Made by a program: the position numbers and the translations under genes
NCBI RefSeq assembly: GCF_051106095.1
Contig: NC_135785.1
Location: 183,503,045 to 183,567,044, forward strand
Source: Pogona vitticeps
Lineage: Eukaryota > Chordata > Lepidosauria > Squamata > Agamidae
DNA length: 64,000 nucleotides
Reading direction: 5' to 3'
In this document: piece after piece, positions 47,300 to 60,564 of the stretch
How the letters are laid out: every line of letters begins with the position of its first letter
Numbering within the stretch: the first letter of the stretch is position 1
The notes under the pieces: generated by a model
Told to the model about the DNA's origin: nothing
Seen by the model: only the letters and a program-made list of their open reading frames with translations
Databases searched by the model: none

Positions 47300-49600
47300 A
47301 GAAACACATAATCTTTTCATTGGTTGGAAGGGGGCCTACAAGGCCATCAAGTCCAACCCCCCTGTGCAGTGCAGGAATACAATCAAATCGTATCTGCCAG
47401 GTGATTATCCAAGTTTTTCTTGAATGCCTCCAGTGTTGGAGCACTCACCAACTCCCGAGGTAATTGGTTCCACTATCATACTGCTCTAACATTTAGGAAG
47501 TTTTTCCGATATTCTACTGAAAGCTGGCTTCCTTTAACTTGAGCCCATTGTTGCGTGTCCAGCACTCTGGGATGATCAAGAACAGATCTTGTCCCTCCTC
47601 TGTATAACAGCCTTTCAAGTATATGAAAAGTGTTGTCCTATCACCCCTTGTCTTGTTTTCTCAAGGCTAATCGTGCCCAGTTGTTTCAGCCTTTCCTCAT
47701 AAGGCTTGGTTTCCAGCCCCCTGATCATCCTTGTTGCCCTCCTCTGAACTTCTTCAATTTTTAAGCATCCTTCTTGAAGTCTGGTGTCCAGAACTGGACA
47801 CAGTACTCAAGATGAAGCCTGACCAGTGCTGAATAGAGGGGGCCTAGCACCTTGCAGGAGTTGGAAACTATACTTCTATTAATGCAGCTTAAAACAGCAT
47901 TAGCCTTTTTTGTAGCCACATCACACTGTTGGCTCCTATTTAGCTTGTGATCTAAGACAATTCCAAGATCCTTCTTGCTCCTAGTTTTGCTGAGCCAGGT
48001 ATCTCCCATCTTGTAACTATGCAATCGGTTTCTTTTTCTGAGGTGCAGTACTTTGCACTTATCCCTGTTGAATTTCATTCTGTTGCTTGCTGCCCAGTGC
48101 TCCATCCTGTCAAGGTCATTTTGCATTTTGTTGCTGTCTTCTACAGTATTAGCATTTCACCCAATTTGGTATCATCTGCAAATTTGACACACATTCCCTG
48201 CACTCACTCCACCAAGACATTAATAAAAATATTGAAGAGCACTGGGCCCAGGACTGAGCCTTAGGGTACCCCACTAGTTACTTCCTCCTAGTTAGAGAAG
48301 GACCTTTAACCATCACCCTCCGAGTAGGATTTTGTAGCCAGCTGTGTATCCACCTGACACTTCCAGCCCACACCTAGTTAGCTTGCAAATCAGGAATAAT
48401 GGGGCACATTGTCAAAAGCTTGCTGAAGTCAAGATATACTATGTCTACAAGATATACTACCCCTGTCTATCAGGGAGGTGACTTGATCAAAAAACGAGAT
48501 CAAATTAGTTTGGCAGGATTTGCTTTTGACAAATCCGACTTGTCCTCTAGTTATTACTACTTTGTTTTCTAGGTGCTTGCACAATGACCACTTTATGTTC
48601 TGTTCCAGTTTTGCTTGGGATTGATGTCAGGCTATCTGGCCTGTAGTTCCCAGGTTCCTCTTTTTTGCTCTTTGTGAAGATAGGGACAACATTGGCCGTC
48701 CTCCAGTCTTCTGGTACCTCACCCGTTTCCTATGATTTCAAGAAAATAATGGATTTGCTTTTAGTTAACCTCAGCTCATTCTCAGCTTTTGCCCTCCCTG
48801 CATTTCCTTGCTATTTCTCTGTACTCATCCTTGGTGGCCTGGCCTCCTTTCCATTTCCTGTACATAAGTCCTCCCTGAGCTTTTTGTGAAGCCATACTGG
48901 CTTTTTTTGTCTCCTTCCCCCTTTTTTCTTATTGGAATTATTTGTAGTTGTGCCTCTAGATTTTTTTAAAGAAGCTCCCACCATTTTTGGACTCCTTTTC
49001 TTGTTAGGATCTCCTGCCATGGGACCTTACTTATCCTTGTTCTGAGATTATTTAAATTGGCTTTTTAAAAATCCAGCAGACGTCTGTGTGGCTACACTCT
49101 GCTTTTGTTTCCGTTGAAATCAAGAATTCTAGAAGGACATGGTCACTCTCACCTAAAGTTCCCCTTACTGCCACTTCCCCTACCAAGTCATCTTTGTTGG
49201 TCAGAATCAAGTCAAGGATAGTTTCTTTCTCCACTTTTTGTAGGAAAAAATTATCAGCCACACAAGCCAGGAATTTCTTTTAAGGGCCATACTTGGCAGA
49301 ATTTGCCTTCCAACATATATCTGGATAATTGAAATCTTCCATCACTATGTCGTGTCTTTTCGAAAACCCTGCAATTTCTTTCCAAAAGTTCCATCTGCTT
49401 CTTCTCTTTGATTGGACGGTCGATAGTAGGCTCCAACTACCAAGCACCTTTTGTTTTTTTGCCCCAACTAGATTGATCCAAATGCTCTTGATGGGACAGC
49501 CACTCTCCTCCTCCTGTATTTCTGAGCAGGAATATGTTATTTTTGACAAATACTGTAACTCCACCTCCCTTTTTATTCTCTGTTCTTTTTGATCAGTTTA
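47300..49600 (-). mobile_element. CR1 LINE, 5'-truncated and broken
   Basis: The 3' end (left) is the typical CR1 text on the minus strand: ggttggacttgatggcct, ccccttccaacc. Reverse transcriptase C-terminal residues are readable at 47761-48126 ([35 protein letters not shown]). Endonuclease-like residues lie at 49052-49261 (TILDLILTNKDDLVGEV, LGESDHVLLEF). Frame breaks between these parts show that it is inactive. Confidence 0.85.
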
Positions 49601-50356
49601 TATCCCTCAATTGCTAAAACAGAAAATGTGTAGATTTACTATGAACCACTTAAACTAGCATAGCACAATTTTGTGTACACTTTATGTGGCAGATACCCAC
49701 CCCAGCCATGTGTGTACTTATTTTCCTATTGTATGGGCAGTTCATATTATTTGAAGCGCACTTACCCAGCTGTTTCAGAAAATTGTTTCCAGAATATACA
49801 TAATCAATCATAAATGAGCTGGCAATTTGTTCTGAAGAATTTGTGTTCCTCCAATTGCATTTATGCATCTATATTCTATCAGATACATGTCTTCAAGTGG
49901 CTCTGTAAACTGGCATTACCAGTTTAGAAATTGATTAGGGAAAGCACTGAGAAGTTCCTAAATTGCTCAGTTTCCCATGCCATTTATTCTTCCTTGAAAC
50001 ACTCTTTCAGGCCAACTTTAGGGATAATACAGCCTTAGAAGTAAGTCCTGAATCTATGTGACAGATGCTTTAGAGTGGCTAAATGAAGAAGCAGGAAAGA
50101 GTTGCATTAATGGTATTAGTGGTCTTCAGATGTGTCTCACTGGATGAAAATCTTGAATACTATGAAATTTGAATAGTAGGAAAATTTCTGACTAACTCAT
50201 GGATTATGTGTAATTTCATTAAAATAAATTCCTTGTGGGAGTTTTAGCAAGCAAATGATTAACAGTTGATTTAATCACTATGTGGGCACTTGACCAGTAT
50301 TGCAATGTATGTGTAAGGAAATAATAAGGTATGAATTAGGTTTCTTTATCTTGCAG
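49601..50356 (+). other. RAB9A intron end, nothing recognised
   Basis: A+T-rich DNA up to the RAB9A coding-exon acceptor tatcttgcag. Confidence 0.5.
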
Positions 50357-50390
50357 AACTGGACATTGAAAAGCATCTGTTCGTGAACCA

Positions 50391-50996
50391 ATGGCAGCAA
50401 AATCATCACTCCTTAAAGTAATCCTGCTTGGAGATGGAGGTGTTGGGAAGAGTTCAATAATGAACAGATATGTGACTAACAAGTTTGATACCCAGCTGTT
50501 CCATACAATAGGTGTAGAATTCTTAAATAAAGACTTGGAAGTGGATGGACACTTTGTTACAATGCAGATATGGGACACTGCTGGTCAAGAACGTTTTAGG
50601 AGCTTACGGACTCCTTTCTACAGAGGTTCTGACTGTTGCCTCCTCACTTTCAGTGTAGATGACTCTCAAAGCTTCCAAAACCTCAGTAACTGGAAGAAAG
50701 AATTCATTTACTATGCAGATGTGAAAGAGCCTGAAACATTTCCATTTGTGATACTTGGTAATAAAGTTGATATACCTGAAAGGCAAGTGTCTACAGAAGA
50801 AGCCCAGCTTTGGTGCAGAAACAATGGCAATCATCCTTATTTTGAAACCAGTGCAAAAGATGCCACTAATGTTGCAGCAGCTTTTGAGGAAGCTGTTCGA
50901 AGAGTTCTTGCCACTGATGATAGGTCAGATCACTTGATTCAAACTGATACAATAAATCTTCACCAAAAGCCCAAGCCTAGCTCATCATGTTGTTGA
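50391..50996 (+). CDS. RAB9A: RAB9A, late-endosome small GTPase
   Basis: The CDS is one exon after the acceptor ttatcttgcag (to 50356) and encodes 201 residues, the length of vertebrate RAB9A. All GTPase motifs are present: P-loop GDGGVGKSS (14-22), switch I with T39-IGVEF, WDTAGQE (61-67), NKVD (124-127) and ETSAK. The C-terminal cysteine pair (200-201) is the geranylgeranylation site. RAB9A directs transport from late endosomes to the trans-Golgi, including recycling of mannose-6-phosphate receptors. The paralogue RAB9B is close in sequence, but the position between TCEANC and TRAPPC2 supports RAB9A. The gene looks intact. Its promoter is about 12 kb upstream, with LINEs and MITEs filling the intron. 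Confidence 0.97.
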   Translation: MAAKSSLLKVILLGDGGVGKSSIMNRYVTNKFDTQLFHTIGVEFLNKDLEVDGHFVTMQIWDTAGQERFRSLRTPFYRGSDCCLLTFSVDDSQSFQNLSNWKKEFIYYADVKEPETFPFVILGNKVDIPERQVSTEEAQLWCRNNGNHPYFETSAKDATNVAAAFEEAVRRVLATDDRSDHLIQTDTINLHQKPKPSSSCC

Positions 50997-51047
50997 CTAC
51001 TTACATTTTCTTTCTTGGCCATGTATCATTCTAACTTAACTTGGAAT

Positions 51048-51053
51048 AATAAA
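51048..51053 (+). terminator. RAB9A poly(A) signal, proximal
   Basis: AATAAA about 50 bases after the stop, within aataataaataaaataat. Two further AATAAA signals lie at 51234 and 51530, so the 3' UTR length may vary. Confidence 0.45.
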
Positions 51054-51529
51054 TAAAATAATATTCAGTGGATGCCACTCTAATATACTAAGTTGTAATA
51101 TTTTATTGCTTTATGTATTTGGCAGAGGAGGGCTCCTCTTCCATAAGTGACCTATTGCTATATTAGAGTGTCTGACACCTAGAAAGGTACCAACTCAAAA
51201 ATTCATTTTATTTAAATATGTCATTTGAAAATCAATAAACTATATACTAAAACTTGAAGGTTGTAGAAGCACTACTTGGGGGACTTGTTCTGAAATTCAG
51301 ATGCCGAACAGAATTTTTATATGTAAATGTATATTTTTATGAGAATACTAGTCTGTTTTGCTTCACTAAAGCCTTTCTTTTCTAGAGCAATAATAGTAGG
51401 TATTAGGGTCCTGTTCTAGTTGTCCATCCTTATTGTGATTTTTTTAAAAGACTGAGCTAATATGAACACTCTAACATCTTTTCGTATTTGCCTGCTGTCA
51501 CTGAATTACCTGTAGATTTTAAGTTAGGA

Positions 51530-51535
51530 AATAAA
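51530..51535 (+). terminator. RAB9A poly(A) signal, distal
   Basis: AATAAA followed after a short distance by a T/G-rich stretch (gcctgtgtggatttgtgtat), the usual downstream context. This is the best candidate for the main end of the mRNA. Confidence 0.5.
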
Positions 51536-51539
51536 GCTG

Positions 51540-53562
51540 CATATGCAGAGCCTGTGTGGATTTGTGTATATTCTTCCCCCCTTTGGGAGATCATCTTATC
51601 CTTTGATGGCCAACAGACAACAGCTCTGCTGGAAAACAGCTGAGTTTTAGCAGCCTCAGCAGCTTGCTGACTGAACTATAACTGGACATTTAGCAGTAGG
51701 AAAAAAGTGTTGTAGCAAGTGCTTTTTTAATTAATGTGAGAATACTGTTTAAAATGTTAGTTTTCAGGGCTCATTACAATAGTTTCCCTTTGACCCTATT
51801 TTAATTTTATAATCAATGTTCAATCAACTATTTAGCCCGACACAATTTTGACCTAACATGTATTTGATTCGCAAGATTTGAGGGTTTTCAATGAGAAACA
51901 ACTGAATAAACTCTGTATATTTATAAAGGTTGGGAATCAAATCCTGTGCAATGTGTTTTCATGAACACTGCCCACTCCAACATATGCCAGACAGTTGCTA
52001 GACTTATATGTACATGCTTGCTTAGGTATTGTAAATGAGCTAGAAAACTAAAATTTCACAATTACTTCACTTAAAAATTATCAAAACAGTACTTGGATGA
52101 CAATGAAATTGATGAAACTTGTAATTTGATTTAAAAAAAAGCTTTTGTCCCTGTTCATTCAAAAGGAAAGGCGCCTAGAGTGGTCATTTTGAACACATAG
52201 GTGGGGTATAAATAAATAAATAAATAAAATACTAGAAGCTTTTGAAGTGCCCTTATTCTGCTGTTTCATCTTTCTGAAATTTTCTCCATAAACCACAAAA
52301 TATCTCTCATTTCTTCTGGTGTTTGCATTGTTGAAGATTTTTCCTACTACTAAGTTATAGAACATCAAGGCAGCTGTTCAAAAATAGAAAAAAAATAGGT
52401 TGATAGAAACTTAATGTCCACTTTAAAGAATTTCAATGTACAGAAATATTTCAGCATTTTAAATTATTTTACTTGGTAGGTTAATTAACATTCTCTGCAA
52501 ATGTATAATCTAGCACAATTTGTAATTTGAGTTTTTTCAGGCAAAAAGACTTCAAAAGGAAAGTAGCACAGCAAAATGTACAATGCTTAAGCAAATTAGT
52601 AAGTAAAACATGTAAACAAATACAGGGAATGTAAGGGTATTGCCTGAGCCACACTACCTACAAATGTTGGTTTCTTCCTTAATTCTTTAAGGCTGAAAGC
52701 TACAATCCTTGTACATGGAGCCTGATTACAGTCTCTTATGTTACTATGTATGTGAGTGCTTAACATGGGTAGACTGTACTCAGTGTACACTTGAGAACTG
52801 GGATAGTTGAGAACAGTTCTAGTTTTAAAATTCAGAAAAGTAACCTTGGGTTGTAAGGTACGGCAACTTCTCAGAAAACTCAACTTTCTATACACAATTT
52901 GCATGTCACCCATCAAGTAGTGTATACTTGAACATGTCACAAAAAGTAGAATTTATGGAAAATGCTGAATCAGTTTAGATTAAGCCATTTCCAAAAATGT
53001 TTTGTAATGACCACCTATGTGGAGTCACTTGCTGATCTCAATTAAGAAGTAAATTGGATTGCAGTCAGATTCACTTCTAAATTCCTGTTTAGGAGTATTT
53101 AAATTTCTCTTGTTCTGCACAATTATTTTTCTTGCAACACACAATTCTAGTATCTGGGTTTACACTGATACAGCCCTACACTGAATCTTTTCTATAGAAG
53201 ATTCTTATCTCAGTAAGCAGCACTGACAGCCTTTTGGACTAAAGAGCAAAGGACAAGTTCTTTAAATCTCTGCAGATTGCCATGGAAAAAGCAAGGTCTA
53301 GTTTCCTCATTTATTTTACAATATTAGCAGCAGTATTATGGAAAACATCTTTGACTAGTGTTTAGCATTTATTTTACTTTGATATATACAGATAAATGAC
53401 TAAAGTGATCCATCAGCATAAGAGATTCCTGAAGTTGTCCTACTTCTCATACCTGGTAATGAAATGTCTTGAGTCTTTGGGTAATGGATTGGTCCTCATA
53501 GGTTCAATGAATGTCAAATATACAGTTGGGTACACCTGAATTTTCAACATGTTTACACCATT
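51540..53562. other. between RAB9A and TRAPPC2; probable TRAPPC2 3' UTR at right
   Basis: The two genes converge here. A LINE 3' tail with (AAAT)n lies at about 52165-52230. The minus-strand TRAPPC2 3' UTR enters from 53562; a candidate AATAAA on that strand is at 53310-53315. No other gene was recognised. Confidence 0.5.
52165..52230 (+). mobile_element. LINE 3' tail fragment
   Basis: The text gcgcctagagtggtcatttt and gtggggtataaataaataaa is the 3' end shared by the LINEs at 5.0, 43.3 and 58.9 kb. Confidence 0.6.
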
Positions 53563-53700
<138 letters not shown>

Positions 53701-54298
53701 TTAATACTTGCTAAAATGCCTAGACCAAACTAGGACTGACTAATATGTTTTTGTGCACTTACATACTGTACTCTTAGTATGATATTCAACTAGTTCAGAA
53801 TGCTTGCTAGACAAGGCCAGTGTCAAGACCTAAACTACAGCCCTTTCGTTTTACTATATATTGTACTTCGATTTGAAGAGGTGATGGCCATAATTTTTAA
53901 ACTTCTTGATATGAATCACCAGAAAACAAATCAGTCTTGCTTCTACTTTGCAACAAGGGGTTTCAGAGGGGTATGTATAGGTAGTAACAACTCACAATAC
54001 TGATGCTACTTTCTCAGCACAAGATGGAACTTACCACCACTTTGAAGGATATGTATTCACCTTCCTGTACGATCAACAGCTTCTTACAAATGCAGTGGAG
54101 TATATTATTGGATATAACCAACCCATCACTGGGATGGGTGTGGTGTACTAGCGTTAAACATTTTGTTCTTTTGAAGATGTAAACTACACCCCTTCAACTA
54201 TTTACATGTGCTGCCTCAACTTGTTCACAAAGCTCCCAAACAAATAGTCCCACTTACCACAGCTTGTTTTAGTTGTGTGTGTAGAACAATATGCTCAC

Positions 54299-54384
54299 CT
54301 TTATATACAGATCATAGACATCACTAAAGAAGTTCTTGATGCCATCTTCCTGCCTTACATCATGAAGCATTATAAATCTCATAT
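54299..54384 (-). CDS. TRAPPC2: TRAPPC2, third coding exon
   Basis: The exon completes a histidine codon, then reads [19 protein letters not shown] and SDVYDLYIK before the donor gtgagc. Its acceptor is not AG: the preceding intron ends with ttcttaacttgttctac, so it uses an AC acceptor of the U12 type. This choice alone keeps the frame and matches the conserved GHMRF. Confidence 0.95.
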
Positions 54385-55318
<934 letters not shown>

Positions 55319-55855
55319 CTAAAGGGAAAAAGAAATTAGCATCAAAAACAGAATAAAGGATAAAATAAATGGCTCTGAAGCCAGGTACAGTATACAATTT
55401 CTTTTCCCAGCAATAGATAAAAACTACACAACGTTTAGCAAACCCAGTAAGCTATTAACCTAGTGTATATCTGAATGCTTCATCAGGAGCAGAATATAGT
55501 ATCTATTATGCACAACTAGAGTATCCCAGTTAAAGGAGCTTATACATACCAAAATGCAAACTTATGCTTACACAAAATATATTAATTATGGAAGTCATTA
55601 CTACTTGTTGCTGTTCCTTAGGAATAGCTTGGAATGTAAGAAAAATATGATTGCTTTTAGACAACTGCATTAAATCCAGATTAGAAAATGTTACATTGAT
55701 ATTAGCTTGATACTAAAGAGGACATCTCAGATATTCTGATATAATGACTGGGTTGTTAATATTTTCAAAGGTAACAAATCTAAATAAGAACTAAGTAGTA
55801 GTTTCAAATTAATCATCAGGTCTCTGCTTAATACTATGTACAAGTACAGTATCTA

Positions 55856-56071
<216 letters not shown>

Positions 56072-56534
56072 CTACTAAGTCACAACTGGAATAGGCCCAT
56101 TGAATCAGTGGGGATTTGGTGAGCCATTTCCTCCAAAAATTCCACGGATTGAAGGGGCTTACTGCACTTATGACATACTACATCAAACGACAGAGATTCA
56201 GTCAAAGTATCCCACAGCATAAATCATATCTAACTAAATCTTATCACTAATTGTTCTATGGAAATTTCCAGAAAAATATCACACATCTCTACAGCTTAAG
56301 CCTACCTCCCCCTAACCAATGCTCTCTACATGTTTTACACTTCAACGCCAATTAGCCTCAGCCAGTATGAAGGCACAGAAATGTAATCTAACATCCGCTT
56401 GTACACCAACTGGATATAAAAGATGTAGTGCTACTGAATTTTGCTTTATCTCTCACACACCAACCAAACAACAGTCATCATTGATCTCCAACAACAGGAG
56501 CCCATGTTCCACTGTGATGAAGAAAGCAGCAAAA

Positions 56535-56690
56535 ATAAGAAAACTCCTAGTTCAGAGGCTTGGGTATCTGATGGCTAAGGAGCCAGTGGTTGGGAGTTTG
56601 ATTCCCCACTGTGCTTCCTTGACATAGGCTGGCCTGGGTGATCCATCGGATCTCTTCCTACGCTGCAGTTCTAAAATTATTATTGTCTTT
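56535..56690 (+). mobile_element. tRNA-derived SINE
   Basis: It contains ggcttgggtatctgatggct, ggttgggagtttgattcccc (B-box-like) and a shared body. It is partial at the right and lies in the TRAPPC2 first intron. Confidence 0.6.
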
Positions 56691-56919
56691 GCCAAAGTTT
56701 TGATATAAAAAACCTTAGAATATGAGAAATCTCAGTTGCTTTTGGGCAGGAGAGGGAGACTTTCCTCACATTTAGGTACCTTTAGTATCATCATTTTCAG
56801 AACTGTATGCAGCTTCAAAAAAAAAAAAGGATACCAGAGGAACTGTTTAACTTATTATGTTTTTAATTTAACTTTTTCTTATCTTAGTATGTATTTAATT
56901 CTATTTTTTTTAGTATTGT

Positions 56920-56975
56920 GAGATCCCTTGGATCTGCTTATTGGGAGAAAGGTGGTTGATAAAACCAACCAACCA
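56920..56975 (+). mobile_element. LINE 3' tail fragment
   Basis: gtgagatcccttggatctgc and gagaaaggtggttgataaaa followed by (ACC/AACC) repeats resemble the end of a CR1/L2 element. Confidence 0.4.
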
Positions 56976-57344
56976 GATCTCTTGGGGAATTTTTCCTATC
57001 AAAATGCAACTGCTAGAATAGAGTTCTCAAGACCCGTTCTAAATTAGTACCAGAAATAGTCATGTAGCACAGATAAAAATAGCCAATTTTTATTTTTCAT
57101 AAGCTTTTCTACATCTAACCACACGTCTTCTGAAGACACTGCCTATCCATTCATCTGATCAAGTGTGCCTTCAGAAATTAAAAACTAGTTACTTTTGTAG
57201 GTCCTATACGATTATTTCTGGTTTAAATTGTTACTACAGACTGACATGGCTACCTACTATGTTACCTTTTCCTACAGAAAATTCTCCGTCCTTATTTTTT
57301 CGTGCTTCTAATAAAAAACAACTTACCCAATGCGGTTTTGAAGA

Positions 57345-57520
57345 CAGGGTAACGGACTAGGATTCAGGAGGCCTGGGTTCGAATCCCCACTGGGCCAAGA
57401 AAGCCACACAGGTGGTGACGGCAGGACTGGTAAAACCACTCTTTGAATATCTCGCCTTGAAAGCCTTACTGGCATCGCCTATCAACTGACTTCGACTTGA
57501 CGGCACAGAACGAAAACAGA
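57345..57520 (+). mobile_element. tRNA-derived SINE, well preserved
   Basis: A-box region ggtaacggactaggattcag, B-box gggttcgaatccccactggg, body ggactggtaaaaccactctt, and tail aactgacttcgacttgacgg. It is the clearest tRNA-like head in the window. Confidence 0.8.
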
Positions 57521-57639
57521 AAAAGCAACCGACCGTCTTTACAGAAGTCCCCCAGGCCTTGGGGATACGGCTCATAAAACGAGCATCCACAGCTACCCTT
57601 TCCCCGCTAACTCTTCTATCATTCAAAAGAACCTCCTCC

Positions 57640-58200
57640 ACCCCAGGTTCCCTTTAAAAGAGAGAGGGGGGAAAAGGCGCGCTGGCCGGTGAGGGGGGAG
57701 AGAGAACCTACCTTAGAAACGGTCCTCAGAATCAGCCAACAGACAACTTCCTCTCCACCCAAAACATCCGGCGCGCTTCGATGACATCATACCGCCTGCT
57801 GGCGTCGACTCCGCCCTCAGCACGTTCTCGCGAGAGTTTCAGTAGAGCTAGCGGCGGCAACAGACCTCCGCGGAAGAGGGCACTGCACTGAAAGAGACGG
57901 TTGAGAGGGCGGGGCTTCTTGGGGGCGGGGCCCTGAGGAGAGTGTTTCCGCATGCGCTGCCCGTCACTAGGGTAGCTCAATATCTTCTCGGTTACGCCGC
58001 AGTGTCCGGTCGTCGTCCTTGGGCTGTGGTGTGTTTTGGGTTTTTTTCGTTTCTGTTTGTACCACACGGTGTTTAAAAGGTGACGGGGGAGTCAGAGGCT
58101 CTTTGCTGAGGGATGCCTGCGGTAACTCAGGGACTCTCTCTCTTCCTTTCCCCATTACATTCCAAGCTCTCCCGGAATGCCTGGCGCGTTTTCCCCTTCT
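57640..58200. promoter_or_regulatory. bidirectional CpG-island promoter of TRAPPC2 (-) and OFD1 (+)
   Basis: The GC- and CpG-rich segment lies between two genes that point away from each other. On the minus strand, a non-coding TRAPPC2 exon ends at 57712 (ctaag|gtaggt). On the plus strand the first OFD1 exon must lie at about 57960-58200, but its donor was not fixed. Several gggcgg/ggggcgg GC boxes occur at 57908-57930. The human genes are also head to head. Confidence 0.75.
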
Positions 58201-58399
58201 CCAGGTTGTATGGAAAGCGCTGCCGGTGTCAGCTTTAGAAAACGAAGAAATACTAGATGGTTTGTTTTGGAAATGGGCGTGAAGGGGGAAGGTGTCCTGT
58301 ATTGTTGCTTCCCTGCTTACTCGGTAGAGCCTTAGTTTCTGTGTTCTGGGTTAACAAGTTAGTACTGACTTAGACTGAGCTTAATAAGGCTTTCAAGAT

Positions 58400-58515
58400 A
58401 AGTAAGATATTTAAGAAGTGATTTTACTAATGCCACTCCCCCAGTGAGTTTCCATGGCCAAGTGGGGATTCAAACCCTGGTCTCCGGAGTCCTAATCGGT
58501 TACTCTGTCCACTAC
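58400..58515 (-). mobile_element. tRNA-derived SINE
   Basis: The minus strand has ggacagagtaaccgattagg, then gggtttgaatccccacttgg (B box) and the usual body. It is the opposite-strand relative of the copy at 57345. Confidence 0.7.
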
Positions 58516-58534
58516 AGTGTACTGGGAATTCTAT

Positions 58535-58720
58535 TTATTTATTGGAAATATTTTTACCCCACCTTTCTCCTTGAAAAAGGACCCAGGGTGGCTTACAAAC
58601 AATGAAAGATGATATTTAAGGTTGAAATCAATGAGTATATAAATGGTGGTTAACGGAATTAAAAGACAATATTAAAAACTAGAAACTGTGAATAAGGAGG
58701 TGTCTTACAACATTACCAGG
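58535..58720 (-). mobile_element. LINE 3' end
   Basis: Minus-strand text gtaagccaccctgggtcctt and gaaaggtggggtaaaaatat followed by (AATA)n is the typical 3' end of a CR1/L2-group LINE. Confidence 0.6.
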
Positions 58721-58825
58721 CAGTGTTAAGGCAAAGATCAATAAGTATACAAAAAAGCCACTCTGAGAAAACGCAGGTAGTACTGTTGTTGGAATTCCAA
58801 TAATAGTCATAGAAGATGACATTTT

Positions 58826-58831
58826 GATAGT

Positions 58832-58883
<52 letters not shown>

Positions 58884-58922
58884 TTTATACCCCGCCTATC
58901 TGGCCCACCGGACCACTCTAGT
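58826..58922 (-). mobile_element. LINE 3' tail with (TTTA)n
   Basis: About 14 copies of TTTA precede taccccgcctatctggccca and the end ggaccactctagttgtct. This is the same tail as at 5.0 and 52.2 kb, on the opposite strand. Confidence 0.7.
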
Positions 58923-58929
58923 TGTCTAG

Positions 58930-59186
58930 GGCAGGGGTCCCCAATGCACGGTCCACAGCCCAGTGCCGGTCTGTGGCCTTGCTGGAACTGGGCCATGGAG
59001 ACAGATCTCTTCTCCCCGCCCTGCACACATGGTGGGTGTGTCATGCTCATGAAGGGGCACATTGCATGAGCGTTCATGCACACGAGTGTGACACCCCCTG
59101 TGAGCGCGGGGGTGCTCCTGCTCCCGTGCATGGAGCCCGTCCCCCAACTGGTCCACGGTCCCAAAAAGGTTGTGGACCACTAGGGC
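58930..59186. mobile_element. hAT-like MITE (caggggtccccaa type)
   Basis: It starts caggggtccccaatgcacgg and ends with aaaaaggttgtggaccacta. Between them are the usual ccggtctgtggcc and ctggtccacggt blocks of Charlie-type hAT MITEs. Open frames in it are artefacts. Confidence 0.7.
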
Positions 59187-59204
59187 AATGGTTCCCATTG
59201 GTAA

Positions 59205-59305
59205 CTTAGGTGTTCTTGGACTGCAACTCCCAGAAACCTGGCCAGCATAGCTGGCAGTGAAGGCATCCGGGAATTGCAATTCAAGAACACCACGGTTCAC
59301 CGAAG
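59205..59305. mobile_element. short palindromic MITE
   Basis: The halves ggtgttcttggactgcaact and gcaattcaagaacacc are inverted copies, with cccagaa/ccgggaa inside. Confidence 0.65.
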
Positions 59306-59689
59306 GTTAGAATCACAGGTCTACGTTTTTTGAAAAGCCGCATCAGCCTATAAAGCTGGGAGAGATGATAGAAAAGAAAAGGGGTGGGAACCAGCAGCAG
59401 CAGCATAGAATTGCAGAGCTAGAATCTTTTTGTAAGAACAAAGCAAACTATATTAAAAGTGCTTGTGCCTGGCAATCCCAGATGCTGAACTAGGCAAAAA
59501 AGTTGTGTCATGTAGGCAGATGATAATATTTCTAACTGTCTTCTGGCAGTATTAGCTCCTCCAAGAGAAAAAGAATATGCACCTGATTTACCAGGATGCT
59601 GAATTAGACATGTATGAGTGATCTAATTAAATTCACATGGGTTTTCTTTGATCTATGCATATATGTTTTCAATTTTTTTTGAGAGAGAG

Positions 59690-60225
59690 AGAACTGTTAG
59701 GGAGACAACTGCATGTGATGTGGAAATCTCTGAATGAAATTCTGGACACCAGACTTCAAGAAGGATGTTAAGAAATTGGAACAAGTTCAGAGGAGGTGAC
59801 AAGGATGACCAGGGGGCTGGAAACCAAGCCTTATGAGGAAAGATTGAACGAATTGGGCATGTTTAGCCTTGAGAAAACAAGACTGAGGGGTGATATGAAA
59901 GCACTTTCCAAATATTTGAAAGGTTGTCATACAGAGGAGGGGGTCTTTGATCATCCCAGAGTGCAAGACATGCAACAATGGGCTCAAGTGAAAGGAAGCC
60001 AGATTTCAGTAGAATATCAGAAAAAACTTCCTAACTGTTAGAGCAGTACGACAGTGGAACCAATTACCTCGGGAGTTGGTGAATGCTCCAACACTGGAGG
60101 CATTCAAGAAAAATGTAGATAATCACCTGGCAGATATGCTTTGATTACATTCCTGCATTGCACAGGGGGTTGGACTTCATGTCTTCCAACTTTCAACTTC
60201 AATTTTCTATAATTCTATGATAAGT
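59690..60225 (+). mobile_element. CR1 LINE 3' end
   Basis: The copy has the standard CR1 3' order: ctggacaccagacttcaaga, aggatgaccagggggctgga, ggaaagattgaacgaattgg, caattacctcgggagttggt and gggggttggacttcatg. It is 5'-truncated and matches the minus-strand CR1 at 47.3 kb. Confidence 0.85.
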
Positions 60226-60564
60226 CTCAGCAGCTAATCTTGAAAGCTGATGGGGGTGTGTGTTGGACTGGTTTTGTACTGTGGCATTGCAAGGGACATT
60301 ATCTGATCCTCTGGTTTTCCTGACTGGATTTTTTAAAAAAACACCTTTTTCCCTTGCAAAAAGTGAGGGGGAAAAGCAGGTAGAATCTGATGGTTATGGT
60401 ACTGACCCCAGCCATTGAGGATCAAGGTTGTTCACTTAATTGCTCCATTTCTTTCTCTTGTTTATTCTACATGTGTCATAAAACTAGAAAAGTGGGATGA
60501 ACATGTTTAGTGTATGTTACAGTGCATTTCATAGTAATTCTTGTTGGCATTCCATTTAAGTATG

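Noticed and set aside
57732-58282. Open frames over the TRAPPC2/OFD1 promoter
   Set aside because: They lie in a CpG island with start sites on both strands. None matches the known N-terminus of either protein.
58880-59300. Open frames of 94-124 codons near 59 kb
   Set aside because: They fall on a hAT-like MITE and a LINE tail, and the residues have no family resemblance.
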